Positions 27,171 through 35,215 of a DNA stretch of 35,215 nt are shown here, one piece after another. This DNA comes from a virus: positions 1 to 35,215 of the IMG/VR virus record IMGVR_UViG_3300030060_003772; one strand, 5' to 3'. The notes beneath the pieces are model-generated. The model worked only from the letters and a program-made list of their open reading frames with translations. It made no database searches and had not been told where the DNA came from. The first letter of the stretch is position 1; every line of letters starts with the position of its first letter. The position numbers were made by a program, and so were the translations under genes.

Positions 27171-29461
27171 TATCTTCTACCGTCTGGTTGTATGTCTACT
27201 TGAAAAGTTCCAAATCTCCAACTTTCTCCAGCATTTATATTTTCTAATTTTAAATTAGCATACCTTCCTCTTGCTCTTGTGTCTACATGAGTAGTGCTTG
27301 GAAGAACAGTAAAAGGACTGTAGGTAGACTCCACTTCATCGGTAGCTGGATAATCAGTTACACCGACTGTTACATCATTACTTCCTGTTAAAACTTTAAA
27401 ATTTGGTAAGAACCTACGCATAGCTAGGAATACTTCACTTTGATCTTTCTGTAAAGAAAAGCTAAAGGATTGAATAAAAGAAGTAAGTTTTGTTGTAGAA
27501 CCATCGGGATTTAATTGATCGGTCCCCGTTTCGTGTTCAAAATAAACGGTTTGACCTAATCCCGATTCTCCAATAATTGATGGAAAAGTTCCAGAAGAAG
27601 CACTATTAAATTGAGTAGCATAAGGTCTAGGATATATTAAAGTATCCATCCAACTTGTTCTATTAAAATTAGTATTAGTATTTGTATACCATGTTCCTAA
27701 AGGAGGTGGGTTAGACTCACCATAATTATATACAACAGATCTATTATTATAAGTTGATCCGGAACTCGGATACCACCAAACAACCTCTGTAAATAAATTA
27801 TTTAATCCTGCACAAATTTGTTGACCTTTAGTGGTGTCTACATCATCAAAAACATAATCTTCAACCGCGCAAGGTAAAGAGTTAACTGTACCATCAAAAG
27901 AAAAGAATCCATTATTAGACATCCAATAAGCAACACCATCAATTTCAATACAAGAATTTTTACCTATTAAACCACAGTTAGTACCTACTTGTTCAAACCC
28001 AAATGTAAATGGAGCACCTACAAATTTCATTGTATACAATGCATTGTCGGTCCAAATTAAAATATTTTCTTTAGCAATTAACGCGCCTACAATTTTTGTT
28101 CCGTCTTGAAGTCTTTGTGTACCTGCTGAGTTAGTAGCTAAAGGTGTATATTGGTTTAATTGTTCTGCGTTAGAAAACCTAACAAACATATCATCTTGTG
28201 TTGATGTATCTCCAATAGTTGTTTCAGTTCCTAAATGAATTAAGTGTCTAGTTGTAGGAGATACTAAACTAATTCTTGACGCCGTAGGATTTCCAGCAGC
28301 CTCATTAGCTTGCGCTCCTAAAGTATTGCCTGAAGTATAAGTTCCTGTTCCTGTCCAATAAGATGAATTTTGTAAAGTACTTGATCCTCCCGACAATGTT
28401 TGTCTTGATGCTTTTACACTTAATCTTGCCGAAGCAGATGAATCCCATGTATAAGTTTTTCCGTTTGCAATTGTTGCAACTAAAACATCACCCCAATTAC
28501 TTAAAGACCAAAGTCCAGGTTCAAGAGTAACGGTTGATGCCTCTACCGCTGATCCCCATCCAGCATAATTAGTAGCGTTAGTAACAGTGCTTCCGTCTGT
28601 ATGAATTGCAGTTGATGTACCATTTGTCGCTCTAGTTTGGCCGGTTAATTCATTTCCAGCTACTCCAGTATAAGTTATTAATTCATTATCAATAGCAATA
28701 GTTCCACCACCTGTGGGAAAACCTGTAGAAGATGCTACTCTAATTTGAACAGCAGATCCATTATTACCATTAGCATCAGCTGCTAATGCACCATCCAAAG
28801 TTGTTTGTAGTGCACCTGAAACTGTACCACCATAATTTCCAACACCAAATCCGTAACCATAAGTTTGTTCAGTTGGACCAATATGAACATAAGGTTTTAC
28901 TGTCATGCTTCCACCTGTTGTAACTGCGGCGCTAGCTTGGTTTAAAGAATTAATAGTAAATGTGGTAGGAGTAGGAACACTTAAAACTTGAAAAAGTTTA
29001 TCTTCAAAATCACTTGCGCTTAAACCTGTTCCTCCTGGTAGAGTAACCGAATCTAATTCAATAATATCACCAGCCGTTAAATTATGATCTGATGTAGTAG
29101 TAATAGTACACGTTTTAACGGTTGTACTATTGGTTGCTAAAGTAGAAGAAGTAAAGGTGACAGGAGCTCCTGCATTATTATCTACATATGGAGTAATGTC
29201 ATAAAGTTGACCTTCAAAATAAATAAGTAAAAATTTATCAGTACCAATAGCCACATATCTATTTCCAGTTTTATCTACAAAAGCATATTGTGCTCTTGCT
29301 ACTCCAACAATGGTATCTGTCAATAAAGAAGACCATCCTCCTACTTTTTCTGGAAGACCATATCTAAATCGAGCTAAATCAGAATCAACCCATCTGCCTT
29401 GTGCTCCCACACTGGTGTCTTGTTTGTCTATTCCAGGAGCAAACTTAATTGTCGTAAGCAT
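27170..29461 (-). CDS. Large tail or neck structural protein (763 aa)
   Basis: The first 90 residues (FAPGIDKQDTSVGAQGRWVD, then ARFRYGLPEKVGGW and YVAIGTDKFLLIYFEGQLYD) match a conserved opening of tail tubular or hub proteins of marine podoviruses. The rest is beta-rich with many Thr/Ser/Gly turns, WSLSNWGDVLVATIANGKTY, FSNAEQLNQY and a C-terminal YANLKLENINAGESWRFGTF that looks like a beta domain. The function is probably analogous to T7 gp12 or P22 gp10 (tail tube nozzle); that is inference from size, position and composition. AAGGAG precedes ATG 29461. Confidence 0.7.
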   Translation of the reverse strand: MLTTIKFAPGIDKQDTSVGAQGRWVDSDLARFRYGLPEKVGGWSSLLTDTIVGVARAQYAFVDKTGNRYVAIGTDKFLLIYFEGQLYDITPYVDNNAGAPVTFTSSTLATNSTTVKTCTITTTSDHNLTAGDIIELDSVTLPGGTGLSASDFEDKLFQVLSVPTPTTFTINSLNQASAAVTTGGSMTVKPYVHIGPTEQTYGYGFGVGNYGGTVSGALQTTLDGALAADANGNNGSAVQIRVASSTGFPTGGGTIAIDNELITYTGVAGNELTGQTRATNGTSTAIHTDGSTVTNATNYAGWGSAVEASTVTLEPGLWSLSNWGDVLVATIANGKTYTWDSSASARLSVKASRQTLSGGSSTLQNSSYWTGTGTYTSGNTLGAQANEAAGNPTASRISLVSPTTRHLIHLGTETTIGDTSTQDDMFVRFSNAEQLNQYTPLATNSAGTQRLQDGTKIVGALIAKENILIWTDNALYTMKFVGAPFTFGFEQVGTNCGLIGKNSCIEIDGVAYWMSNNGFFSFDGTVNSLPCAVEDYVFDDVDTTKGQQICAGLNNLFTEVVWWYPSSGSTYNNRSVVYNYGESNPPPLGTWYTNTNTNFNRTSWMDTLIYPRPYATQFNSASSGTFPSIIGESGLGQTVYFEHETGTDQLNPDGSTTKLTSFIQSFSFSLQKDQSEVFLAMRRFLPNFKVLTGSNDVTVGVTDYPATDEVESTYSPFTVLPSTTHVDTRARGRYANLKLENINAGESWRFGTFQVDIQPDGRR

Positions 29462-29469
29462 TAGACTCC

Positions 29470-30246
29470 TTAATTAGTGTTAGTTTTATATATCCAACCT
29501 TTTGTTGCATTGGAAGTATAGATAAGAGTTACCGATTGGTTGTTATTGGTTAAATCTACATTAGTTGCTGCGCCTAAAATATTAGTACCATTTCTATCGA
29601 CAGTACATTTGTTAGATGCAAATCCTCCAGTACTAGATGTATCCATAATTGTAACTTCATCGCCAGCTGACGGAGTAGCGGGAAGTGTAACTTGAATAGT
29701 TCCACCACCACCTGAGTTTGTAACTCCCATTACTACATCACCATTGACTGCTATATAAGGTGAATTACTTCCATTAGTAACAGTAACATAGCCTTCTTTT
29801 AAAATTCCTAATAATTTCATGGCATTTGAACCTGTACCATCTGTATAAAAAGCGGCGGTCGCACCCACAGGAAGAGGAATAATTCCTGCTCCTGATCCAC
29901 CTACATTTGAAACTCCAATTGTAAAATTAGAAGTTCCTCTTACTGTGCTATCTTTAACTATAAAAATTCTTTCTGCACCTGTTGGCATTGTAATACTTCT
30001 ACTAGCTGCCAAAGTTCCAGTTACTTCAATCATTAAATTTTTACCTGTTGCTGTAGTATCTCCTAAAGCAGAACCATTGTCTAAGTTTAATGTTAAATTT
30101 CCAGCAGCAATACTAACTGTATAGTATCCTGAAGCTGCTAATTCTAAAATTTTTAAATTGTCATTAGTAATACTTCCCCACAAACCAGCTTTTTCGCCGG
30201 TTGTCATTATTTCTAATTGTAAATCATCTGAATAAGTTGATGCCAT
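29470..30246 (-). CDS. Tail fibre-like protein (258 aa)
   Basis: The start MASTYSDDLQLEIMTTGEKA, GLWGSITNDNLKILELAASG is a known opening in phage fibres of marine viruses (TGEKAGLWGxxTN). The remainder consists of short beta repeats (AAGNLTLNLDNGSALGDTTA, RSITMPTGAERIFIVKDSTV and IQVTLPATPSAGDEVTIMD) that would form a trimeric beta-helix shaft. Strong GGAGG ribosome site. It probably connects the tail hub to the distal fibres encoded upstream. Confidence 0.72.
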   Translation of the reverse strand: MASTYSDDLQLEIMTTGEKAGLWGSITNDNLKILELAASGYYTVSIAAGNLTLNLDNGSALGDTTATGKNLMIEVTGTLAASRSITMPTGAERIFIVKDSTVRGTSNFTIGVSNVGGSGAGIIPLPVGATAAFYTDGTGSNAMKLLGILKEGYVTVTNGSNSPYIAVNGDVVMGVTNSGGGGTIQVTLPATPSAGDEVTIMDTSSTGGFASNKCTVDRNGTNILGAATNVDLTNNNQSVTLIYTSNATKGWIYKTNTN

Positions 30247-30247
30247 A

Positions 30248-30706
30248 TTATGGTGTTCCTCCGTACGGTTTTATCTCTTTCCACACATTAGTTGGTCCTG
30301 GTTCTATTGGATTCCACACAATAACTCCAGCACTATTAACTGTAAATGTTAAAGCATTTGCTTCTACATTTACAACTGCAGATCCTGTCACTGTAGGCTG
30401 AGTTGACGCAGTTGTCAAGGCATTAGATGCAGCAGTAATATTTGCATCTCCTGAAATTACTGGCGTGCCTATACTTAAAGTAAGAGGATTTGGATCAGCT
30501 GTAAGATTGACAGTTGTTGTCACTGTCGGCATTACACTTGTAATATCTAATGGATCAGCCGCAACAACTTCAATAATATTGTTAGCAGAAATATTTACAT
30601 TACCAATTGCAAAGGTTAATGCGTTTGCATTAGCCGTAATCTGTGCGTCTAATGGAACAGTAGTTGCAAAAGGTATTTGCGAAAAAGTAGAAGCACCAAA
30701 GAGCAT
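30248..30706 (-). CDS. Repeat-built beta protein, fibre component (152 aa)
   Basis: It is built from about four repeats of 20-25 residues of the form ANALTF-x-(I/V)-x-N..., for example TANANALTFAIGNVNISANN, TADPNPLTLSIGTPVISGDA, TAASNALTTASTQPTVTG and VEANALTFTVNSAGVIVWNP. Such A-(N/D)-x-L-T repeats fit a beta-solenoid or fibre shaft. The C-terminal WNPIEPGPTNVWKEIKPYGG is a conserved-looking end that could attach to the hub. Small enough to be a short fibre adaptor. Confidence 0.65.
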   Translation of the reverse strand: MLFGASTFSQIPFATTVPLDAQITANANALTFAIGNVNISANNIIEVVAADPLDITSVMPTVTTTVNLTADPNPLTLSIGTPVISGDANITAASNALTTASTQPTVTGSAVVNVEANALTFTVNSAGVIVWNPIEPGPTNVWKEIKPYGGTP

Positions 30707-30709
30707 GGT

Positions 30710-30880
30710 TTACGCTCCGTTGTCGATGATGTTATTGCCCTCTATCTTGGCCCATTCTTGAATTTCTTGGTAATCTGTGTTGTCTGGATCTAATGGTACA
30801 AAAGAAGAAACCCCATCTTTTACCATAGTATAATTTTCAAAATCTCCATCTATATAATTTTTTGTTACTGTTTCAATCAT
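30710..30880 (-). CDS. Small acidic protein between fibre genes (56 aa)
   Basis: ATG 30880 overlaps the fibre gene stop as TAATG. The product MIETVTKNYIDGDFENYTMV, KDGVSSFVPLDPDNTDYQEI and QEWAKIEGNNIIDNGA is strongly acidic. The motif PLDPxNxDYQEIQEWxxxEGNxI resembles the C-terminal domain of many phage tail-fibre-assembly or adaptor proteins. It probably assists or caps the fibre next to it. Gap of three bases to the next gene. Confidence 0.65.
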   Translation of the reverse strand: MIETVTKNYIDGDFENYTMVKDGVSSFVPLDPDNTDYQEIQEWAKIEGNNIIDNGA

Positions 30881-31926
30881 TATAACTCCGAATCAAATGT
30901 TGCGCCTGTGTTTAAAGAAGTATCTCCTGAGCCTATACCATTTACATAAACAGTAACATGATTTATGTTTGCATTTTGCGTTCCAGTTCCAGTTCCTGAT
31001 GCTGAAAACGCAACTGTTGCAGTTGGTGTTGCTCTCATTGTATTTTTAAAAACAACTTCACTTCTGGAATTGTTGTTTGTACTATTTATAGCATATAACC
31101 ATTGAGAAGATTTTGTTTTAAAATAATATCTATAGCATCTATTTAAATTTACCTCATAAGGTAAAAATTCAAACTCGGAAGCTGTATCGCCGGCTTCTAA
31201 TTGAATTCCTGTAACCCAGAAATTATTTGATGTACTACTAGCTAAATTAACTTGTCCTACATATCTATTAGCAGTTGTCGTAGTTCCCCATGAAGTAGCT
31301 AAACTACCTGAAGTGTAATCAGTTCCGGCTCCTAAACAAAATTGAACTGTTAAGCTCGCATTATTATCATTAGTGAATGCTCCTGTTGTATCCCCTGGAA
31401 AAGTAAGTGTTTTATATTCCCAAGTTGAAGCTGATGAAATTGTATAGCTTGCGGATATTGATCTTGAATTATCACTGTCTGCTATTTCACAAATATAAGT
31501 TCCTGTTAATACTGATTTTACCCAAAAAGATAAAGTTAGAGGAACTGCATCAGATGTTCCTTTTTTTAAATATTGTACATTTTGACCTTCAACGAATTGT
31601 TGAATAGTAATTAAATCACTAGCTCCTAAACTAGCGTCAGCAGTTGTACAATCCCATTTCATAGAATTAGCAAAACCTGAACCAGTCGGAACATCAGTAT
31701 CTTGCGATTGTGTCCAAGTTCCCGCCGTGACTATTACACATCTATATCTATCTAAAGTGTTATAACCACTGGATGTAAGAGAAGATACAGATGTATTTCT
31801 TTGACTAACAGCCATGTCACCATTAATTACTATATTCTTCGACTGAACGATGTTTGCCATTTTAACATTGGCGATTGAATCATCAGGAATTGTGCTTGCT
31901 ATGTTTGCTATTCTTGTTAGTGCCAT
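30880..31926 (-). CDS. Tail fibre / receptor-binding protein with carbohydrate-binding-type domain (348 aa)
   Basis: A short trimerising N-terminus (MALTRIANIASTIPDDSIAN, VKMANIVQSKN) is followed by IVINGDMAVSQRNTSVSSLT, GYNTLDRYRC and a jelly-roll module: QQFVEGQNVQYLKKGTSDAV, LTLSFWVKSVLTGTYICEI, EYKTLTFPGD, FWVTGIQLEAGDTASEFEFL, YEVNLNRCYRYY. This order is a frequent receptor-binding protein of cyanophages and other marine phages. The C-terminal 90 residues are variable. It most likely binds host surface sugars. Confidence 0.8.
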   Translation of the reverse strand: MALTRIANIASTIPDDSIANVKMANIVQSKNIVINGDMAVSQRNTSVSSLTSSGYNTLDRYRCVIVTAGTWTQSQDTDVPTGSGFANSMKWDCTTADASLGASDLITIQQFVEGQNVQYLKKGTSDAVPLTLSFWVKSVLTGTYICEIADSDNSRSISASYTISSASTWEYKTLTFPGDTTGAFTNDNNASLTVQFCLGAGTDYTSGSLATSWGTTTTANRYVGQVNLASSTSNNFWVTGIQLEAGDTASEFEFLPYEVNLNRCYRYYFKTKSSQWLYAINSTNNNSRSEVVFKNTMRATPTATVAFSASGTGTGTQNANINHVTVYVNGIGSGDTSLNTGATFDSEL

Positions 31927-32228
31927 TATCCGAACAATGCCTCCACTTCAGCATCGGTTAAAGCTTCACCTGTTTTTAGTTTAGCTTTTCCTGAAACTTT
32001 GTTGTTTGCTTTGGCTGTATCAGCATCTTTAATTTCTTGAATCTTTAAATCAACTTCATCTTTAGTAGGTAATGTTGCAGTGTCATCATTTAAAATAATA
32101 TGTTCATATTTCATTCGTTGGTTATTTGGAATTACAGCGCCGCTATCATCTGTTTTTCTCCAGCCATACCATTGAACTTTATCTTTATTAAAATGTGCTA
32201 ATGCTTCTTGTAAATAATCTCTATCCAT
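31926..32228 (-). CDS. Small fibre partner / assembly-like protein (100 aa)
   Basis: The sequence MDRDYLQEALAHFNKDKVQW, YGWRKTDDSGAVIPNNQRMK and YEHIILNDDTATLPTKDEVD suggests a small folded N-terminus; then a Lys/Asp/Ala-rich part ends TGEALTDAEVEALFG. It follows the 207-residue fibre gene with a one-base gap and precedes the receptor-binding gene with a TAATG overlap. Fibre assembly chaperones are often encoded exactly like this, but no family is certain. Confidence 0.62.
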   Translation of the reverse strand: MDRDYLQEALAHFNKDKVQWYGWRKTDDSGAVIPNNQRMKYEHIILNDDTATLPTKDEVDLKIQEIKDADTAKANNKVSGKAKLKTGEALTDAEVEALFG

Positions 32229-32229
32229 T

Positions 32230-32853
32230 TTATGTTTCTCCTAATTTTTTCATAATAACATAAGTTTGATTATTGCTAGTGTTGCCTTTCATTGTTGATC
32301 CATTAAGATTATCAATGTCTAACTTAAATTTTACATTTGCTGTATCAGTTACATCAACAATAACTCTAGCCGCAAAATTAGCTTTAAAATCTCCAGTATC
32401 TCCAGCTTGTGCGTAACAAGCTATAGCCCAAGCACCACCATTGTTTATTGTAATTTGTATTGCACTATTAGCAACTGTATCTCCACCAGTATTAGTTAAA
32501 TGAACTTCAAATTCTACTTCCCAAATACCAGTTGAAGGAAAAGTCCAAACACCAGAACTAGGAGCAGAAAAAGCAGTACCAATTCCAGCAAAATTATTAG
32601 TATCAACTCTTTCCCAATTAGCAGTAATTGGTTGAGCATTAGATGATGTGTCTGCTGTTTGTCTCCACATATCCATTCCAGGAAGTCCAGGATCACCAAA
32701 ACTGTTGGCAGTCCCATTATTTGTAATCGTTGCTCCTGAAGGAATTATAATAGTGTCACCAGATGCACCGATAGTAATAGTATTAGCATTCTCGTTAATA
32801 ATATTATTACCTGCTGCGTCTTGGATTGTGTCTGCTTTTAATATACTAGTCAT
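32230..32853 (-). CDS. Fibre protein with shared ITIGASGDT module and C1q-like head (207 aa)
   Basis: N-terminus ILKADTIQDAAGNNIINENA, then the module TITIGASGDTIIIPSGATIT (about 25-44) that recurs in the neighbouring fibre genes. After a linker (NGTANSFGDPGLPG) comes a jelly-roll of C1q/TNF type: GTAFSAPSSGVWTFPSTGIW, EVEFEVHLTNTGGD and VKFKLDIDNLNG. Such small heads bind receptors as trimers. The AGAGG ribosome site is clear. Probably one of several alternative short fibres. Confidence 0.72.
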   Translation of the reverse strand: MTSILKADTIQDAAGNNIINENANTITIGASGDTIIIPSGATITNNGTANSFGDPGLPGMDMWRQTADTSSNAQPITANWERVDTNNFAGIGTAFSAPSSGVWTFPSTGIWEVEFEVHLTNTGGDTVANSAIQITINNGGAWAIACYAQAGDTGDFKANFAARVIVDVTDTANVKFKLDIDNLNGSTMKGNTSNNQTYVIMKKLGET

Positions 32854-32878
32854 TGTACCTCTTTATCATAAATTTTAA

Positions 32879-33451
32879 TTAAAATCCTACTAATTTAAAA
32901 CCGTTAAACCATGTTTGAGTGGTTTCTCCATTTACTCTAGCCGCTCCACCAGAAACAGTATTAACTGTAGTAAATACTTCTACATAATCAGATGCACCTA
33001 ACTCTATTACCGCTGAACCAGCACATACTTTTCCTCTACCATATCCAGCAGTTCTACTATCTAAGTTGCCAATATAATGAATAATAGTTCCATTTTTTTT
33101 AAAGGTACAATGAGTAGTTTGCATTTCACTATCACTATCTGCTGAATTATAAACACTAGTCGAAACAAAATATTTTCCAGCAACTCCGGGAGTAAATCTG
33201 TAATTAGTGGTATCGTATGTTGAACCACTATCGTAAGTTGCAACATTAAAAGCAACTTTTGCCTGAGTATTATCAGAAAGAGTTTGAGCTACTGTAGACA
33301 TTGCAGCTTGAAAAGCTGGAGTGTTAGCGCCCGCACCAGAAAAAGTTGTTCCTGAAGGAATATTAACAGTCTCTCCAGATTGACCAATAGTAATCGTCCC
33401 TGATCCAGAGCTAGTTTGAATTTGTCCTACTTTTAATATTCCGTCTGCCAT
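32879..33451 (-). CDS. Fibre protein with shared module and C1q-like head (190 aa)
   Basis: N-terminus MADGILKVGQIQTSSGSGTI with the shared module ITIGQSGETVNIPSGTTFSG (about 20-39), then AFQAAMSTVAQTLSDNTQAK and VAFNVATYDSGSTYDTTNYR, the beginning of a C1q/TNF-like jelly-roll (FxA...  YDxGSTYDxTNxRFTPGVAG). It ends TTQTWFNGFKLVGF, the usual buried C-terminal strand of that fold. One of three adjacent paralogous fibres with a common base and different heads. Confidence 0.75.
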   Translation of the reverse strand: MADGILKVGQIQTSSGSGTITIGQSGETVNIPSGTTFSGAGANTPAFQAAMSTVAQTLSDNTQAKVAFNVATYDSGSTYDTTNYRFTPGVAGKYFVSTSVYNSADSDSEMQTTHCTFKKNGTIIHYIGNLDSRTAGYGRGKVCAGSAVIELGASDYVEVFTTVNTVSGGAARVNGETTQTWFNGFKLVGF

Positions 33452-33453
33452 AA

Positions 33454-33750
33454 TTATTTCGGATTATCCGTCCTTACTTTATTATATTTTACTACATATT
33501 CGTCCCATTTTGTAGTGTCACCACCTATTTCTTTTTCTGTATATGCTTCTACAAATTCTAAAATTGATGGGTACTCTGCTTGTCTTTTGTATTTGTATTG
33601 ATCAGGATCAACCCAAGCATTAACTTGAGTCCAATCAATAGTAACCAAACTGTTGTTTTCATCCCAAGCCGTAATAGTTTCTTGAGTATCACCGTTTATG
33701 CCTTTTACATTTGTATGAATATTGTATATCGCTTTATGTAAATCTGCCAT
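33454..33750 (-). CDS. Small fibre-associated protein with YPSIxEFVEAY end (98 aa)
   Basis: The first half MADLHKAIYNIHTNVKGING, DTQETITAWDENNSLVTIDW is beta-rich; the second half has KYKRQAEYPSILEFVEAYTE, GGDTTKWDEYVVKYNKVRTD and ends NPK. The pattern R-x-x-x-YPS...EF...T-x-W...V...NP-K is a short domain found in many cyanophage and marine phage tail genes, and its ending resembles the end of the 116-residue protein at 34808-35158. The role is unknown; it lies between two fibre genes and starts in a TAATG overlap. Confidence 0.7.
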   Translation of the reverse strand: MADLHKAIYNIHTNVKGINGDTQETITAWDENNSLVTIDWTQVNAWVDPDQYKYKRQAEYPSILEFVEAYTEKEIGGDTTKWDEYVVKYNKVRTDNPK

Positions 33751-34337
33751 TATGCTAATACCTCCATAACTGTAATTGTTGAAGCTAATCTTGGTCTATG
33801 TTCATCATCAGTATCATCATAAGTTCTATTTAAATAGGCAGTAGTATTATCGACTTGTCGCCATTGTAACTTATACGTGGTCGCAGAAGTACTCGAGGGT
33901 GAGTCAAGAAAATTCATTGTTCTTTCCATTCTACTGTAAATATCTGGTGGTCTTAGACCAACAGTAATTCTTGATCTACTTCCAGAAGCATCTCCAATAC
34001 AAATGTCTGTTGAATCTCTTACAAGTCTTAAATGAAGATTATAACCTGAATTTGTTGCTACGTTAGCACTAAAAATAACTAAAATTTTACTCGATGTTGC
34101 AGATGGCGTAATCGCTACTGACATTCCTGATATATCTGCATAACTGGCTGATTGAGTAACAGAAGTAGTATCTGTTTTAGTTGTAGAAAGCACTTGGCCA
34201 ATTTTTCCAAAACCTGATGCAGTTCCAGAATTAGAAATCGTTGCGCCAGATGGAATAGTTATTGTATCTCCTGATGCTCCAACTGTTAAAGTTGTTCCTG
34301 TAGCTGGTTGTATTAAATTTGTCTCTAATGTGCTCAT
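33750..34337 (-). CDS. Fibre protein with shared module and beta head (195 aa)
   Basis: N-terminus MSTLETNLIQPATGTTLTVG leads into the shared module ASGDTITIPSGATISNSGTA (about 21-40). The head begins KIGQVLSTTKTDTTSVTQSA and continues with strands such as ISGMSVAITPSATSSKILVI and LHLRLVRDSTDICIGDASG, a TNF/C1q-like or related trimeric fold, ending RPRLASTITVMEVLA. The paralogues at 32230 and 32879 share its base but not its head. Function: alternative host-recognition fibre. Confidence 0.75.
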   Translation of the reverse strand: MSTLETNLIQPATGTTLTVGASGDTITIPSGATISNSGTASGFGKIGQVLSTTKTDTTSVTQSASYADISGMSVAITPSATSSKILVIFSANVATNSGYNLHLRLVRDSTDICIGDASGSRSRITVGLRPPDIYSRMERTMNFLDSPSSTSATTYKLQWRQVDNTTAYLNRTYDDTDDEHRPRLASTITVMEVLA

Positions 34338-34795
34338 TATAATATTGCGAAAGTGCTCCCTGATGGAATAGTGATTGTACCACTTACTGTAACTGGACCA
34401 ACCAATGCTCCGTTGTTAGAACCCGACATAGATATACTCGACCATGTCTGAGCGTTTTTTAAAAAAAATGTTGACGCTAAAGAACCAGCGGTCACCGTCG
34501 CGTCTGTCGGTGTCCCGATGTCATATGTATCACCCAAGACTACACCAAAAAAAGTATCTGATGCAGCAGGATTGCCGGTAAAAGAAATTGTAGACCCTGT
34601 AATAGTAAAGGCTGAAATCGGTTCTTGGATCACAGATGAAACAGAAATAATTACAGATGCTTCGTTTCCTGGAGACACAGCTGTCCCGCCAACCGTTAAG
34701 TTAAACGGTCCTGGTGTTGATCCGGTGAACGATCCTGATATATCGTCCAAAATTTGATACGCACCTGTTTGGGGCGATTTTCCGACGTATGCCAT
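34337..34795 (-). CDS. Fibre-like beta protein ending in the shared module (152 aa)
   Basis: Beginning MAYVGKSPQTGAYQILDDIS, then GSFTGSTPGPFNLTVGGTAV and strands of ISVSSVIQEPISAFTITGST, it ends VGPVTVSGTITIPSGSTFAI plus L. That end is the same (T)-I-T-I-P-S-G-x-T module that opens the next three fibre genes. The N-terminal part recalls conserved fibre proteins (GSFxGxxxxFxLxVxGxxVxP) of cyanophages. AAAGGAAC precedes ATG 34795. Likely the shaft or adaptor to which the modular fibres attach. Confidence 0.72.
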   Translation of the reverse strand: MAYVGKSPQTGAYQILDDISGSFTGSTPGPFNLTVGGTAVSPGNEASVIISVSSVIQEPISAFTITGSTISFTGNPAASDTFFGVVLGDTYDIGTPTDATVTAGSLASTFFLKNAQTWSSISMSGSNNGALVGPVTVSGTITIPSGSTFAIL

Positions 34796-34807
34796 ATGTT
34801 AGTTCCT

Positions 34808-35158
34808 TTACTCTGTTGGGATCGGGTTTGCAGTCTTAACAGCAGCTACATGGTCTTTCCAAGTAGTTGTACCATCAACATTGTCGTGGTACTGCATGTC
34901 GAGCTGTGAGCCCAGATCACCGTAGGCGTTTTTTCTTGTAGCTCTAACTGCATTTTGTCTCTCTTCGAGATCTGCAGCAGAGTCTACAGCGTTCAGTTGA
35001 TCGTCAGTTGGTTGAGCCAAACCAGAAACATTCCAGCTTTTTATGTAAGGGCCTTGACCATTTGAGTCATCCTGAAGCAAAACGTCTGTCATAAAGTCTA
35101 CATTTGCTACGCCGTTATTAGCGCAATAAGTTTTGACCTTGCTTGATAGTGATGCCAT
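34808..35158 (-). CDS. Small tail protein with QLDMQYHD motif (116 aa)
   Basis: MASLSSKVKTYCANNGVANV, DFMTDVLLQDDSNGQGPYIK and SWNVSGLAQPTDDQLNAVDS make up a small N-terminal domain. The C-terminal half has RQNAVRATRKNAYGDLGSQL, DMQYHDNVDGTTTWKDHVAA and VKTANPIPTE, the common R-x-x-x-YG-x-x-x-x-QLDMxYH...TTxWxxxxxxVKxxNP(I/K)P tail-protein motif of marine phages. It is the first gene of the fibre cluster in this window; ribosome site AAAGGAGAAC. Role uncertain, probably tail-fibre connection. Confidence 0.72.
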   Translation of the reverse strand: MASLSSKVKTYCANNGVANVDFMTDVLLQDDSNGQGPYIKSWNVSGLAQPTDDQLNAVDSAADLEERQNAVRATRKNAYGDLGSQLDMQYHDNVDGTTTWKDHVAAVKTANPIPTE

Positions 35159-35178
35159 AGTTTGTTCTCCTTTGTTAT

Positions 35179-35207
35179 CTTATATTATGGTTTTGTTGGA
35201 AATACAA
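35179..35207 (-). promoter_or_regulatory. Possible promoter for the fibre cluster
   Basis: Minus strand: TTGTAT (35207-35202), 17-bp spacer, TATAAG (35184-35179), leader about 14 bases with AAAGGAG before ATG 35158. It uses the same TATAAG -10 box as the promoters at 1884, 2976 and 16285. The window ends soon after, so an upstream operon could also read through. Confidence 0.4.
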
Positions 35208-35215
35208 CAGCATTT

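Overview
The window is part of the genome of a tailed, probably podovirus-like, marine bacteriophage. The evidence is the set of phage genes: terminase small subunit, a replication block with a family A DNA polymerase, a long run of virion, tail and fibre genes, and an M15 endolysin. The strongly AT-rich sequence, the tiny overlapping ORFs and the style of the conserved proteins resemble uncultured marine phages and pelagiphages. The host is therefore most likely a low-GC marine alphaproteobacterium such as SAR11; this is inference. No terminase large subunit, portal, major capsid protein, integrase, RNA polymerase, tRNA or CRISPR array was found, so the rest of the genome lies outside the window.

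Layout. (1) 1-1475, plus strand: a GC-rich cassette with promoters, two identical AAGAAAGGATAAAATG leaders, a gp88-like gene and many CAAGC motifs, bounded by imperfect direct repeats. (2) 1477-2389: a VRR-NUC-type nuclease (minus) diverging from the terminase small subunit (plus). (3) 2464-9216, minus strand: a dense block of small genes. It includes peptide deformylase, a PD-(D/E)XK exonuclease, a LAGLIDADG homing endonuclease, a ribbon-helix-helix protein, two zinc-ribbon proteins, and many very small basic or membrane proteins, several below 60 codons. A 366-bp gene-free stretch (2970-3335) holds a cluster of TGTGCCA/TGGCACA repeats and could be a replication origin or control region. (4) 9216-16267, minus strand: replication genes, namely DNA polymerase A, DUF3310 protein, SF1 helicase, archaeo-eukaryotic-type primase, a putative ssDNA-binding protein and two conserved unknowns. 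(5) 16278-16314: a near-symmetric bidirectional promoter. From it an SNF2-type helicase and two small genes run on the plus strand to 18129. (6) 18253-19342, minus strand: divergent speD, M15 endolysin and a holin-like membrane protein. (7) 19342-35158, minus strand: virion genes, with a 1352-residue internal virion candidate, structural proteins, a 763-residue tail or neck protein, and a series of fibre genes with shared modules and small partners.

Genes are tightly packed. TAATG, ATGA and GTGA overlaps occur throughout, so most are probably translated in coupled operons. Primase, helicase, polymerase, exonuclease and the ssDNA-binding candidate form a self-contained replication set. Deformylase and SpeD are host-metabolism-type accessory genes. 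The most unusual signals are non-coding: the bidirectional promoter, the repeat cluster, a pair of identical Irr/ICE-like palindromes 5 kb apart, and a plus-strand hairpin whose G-U pairs show that it was kept as RNA.
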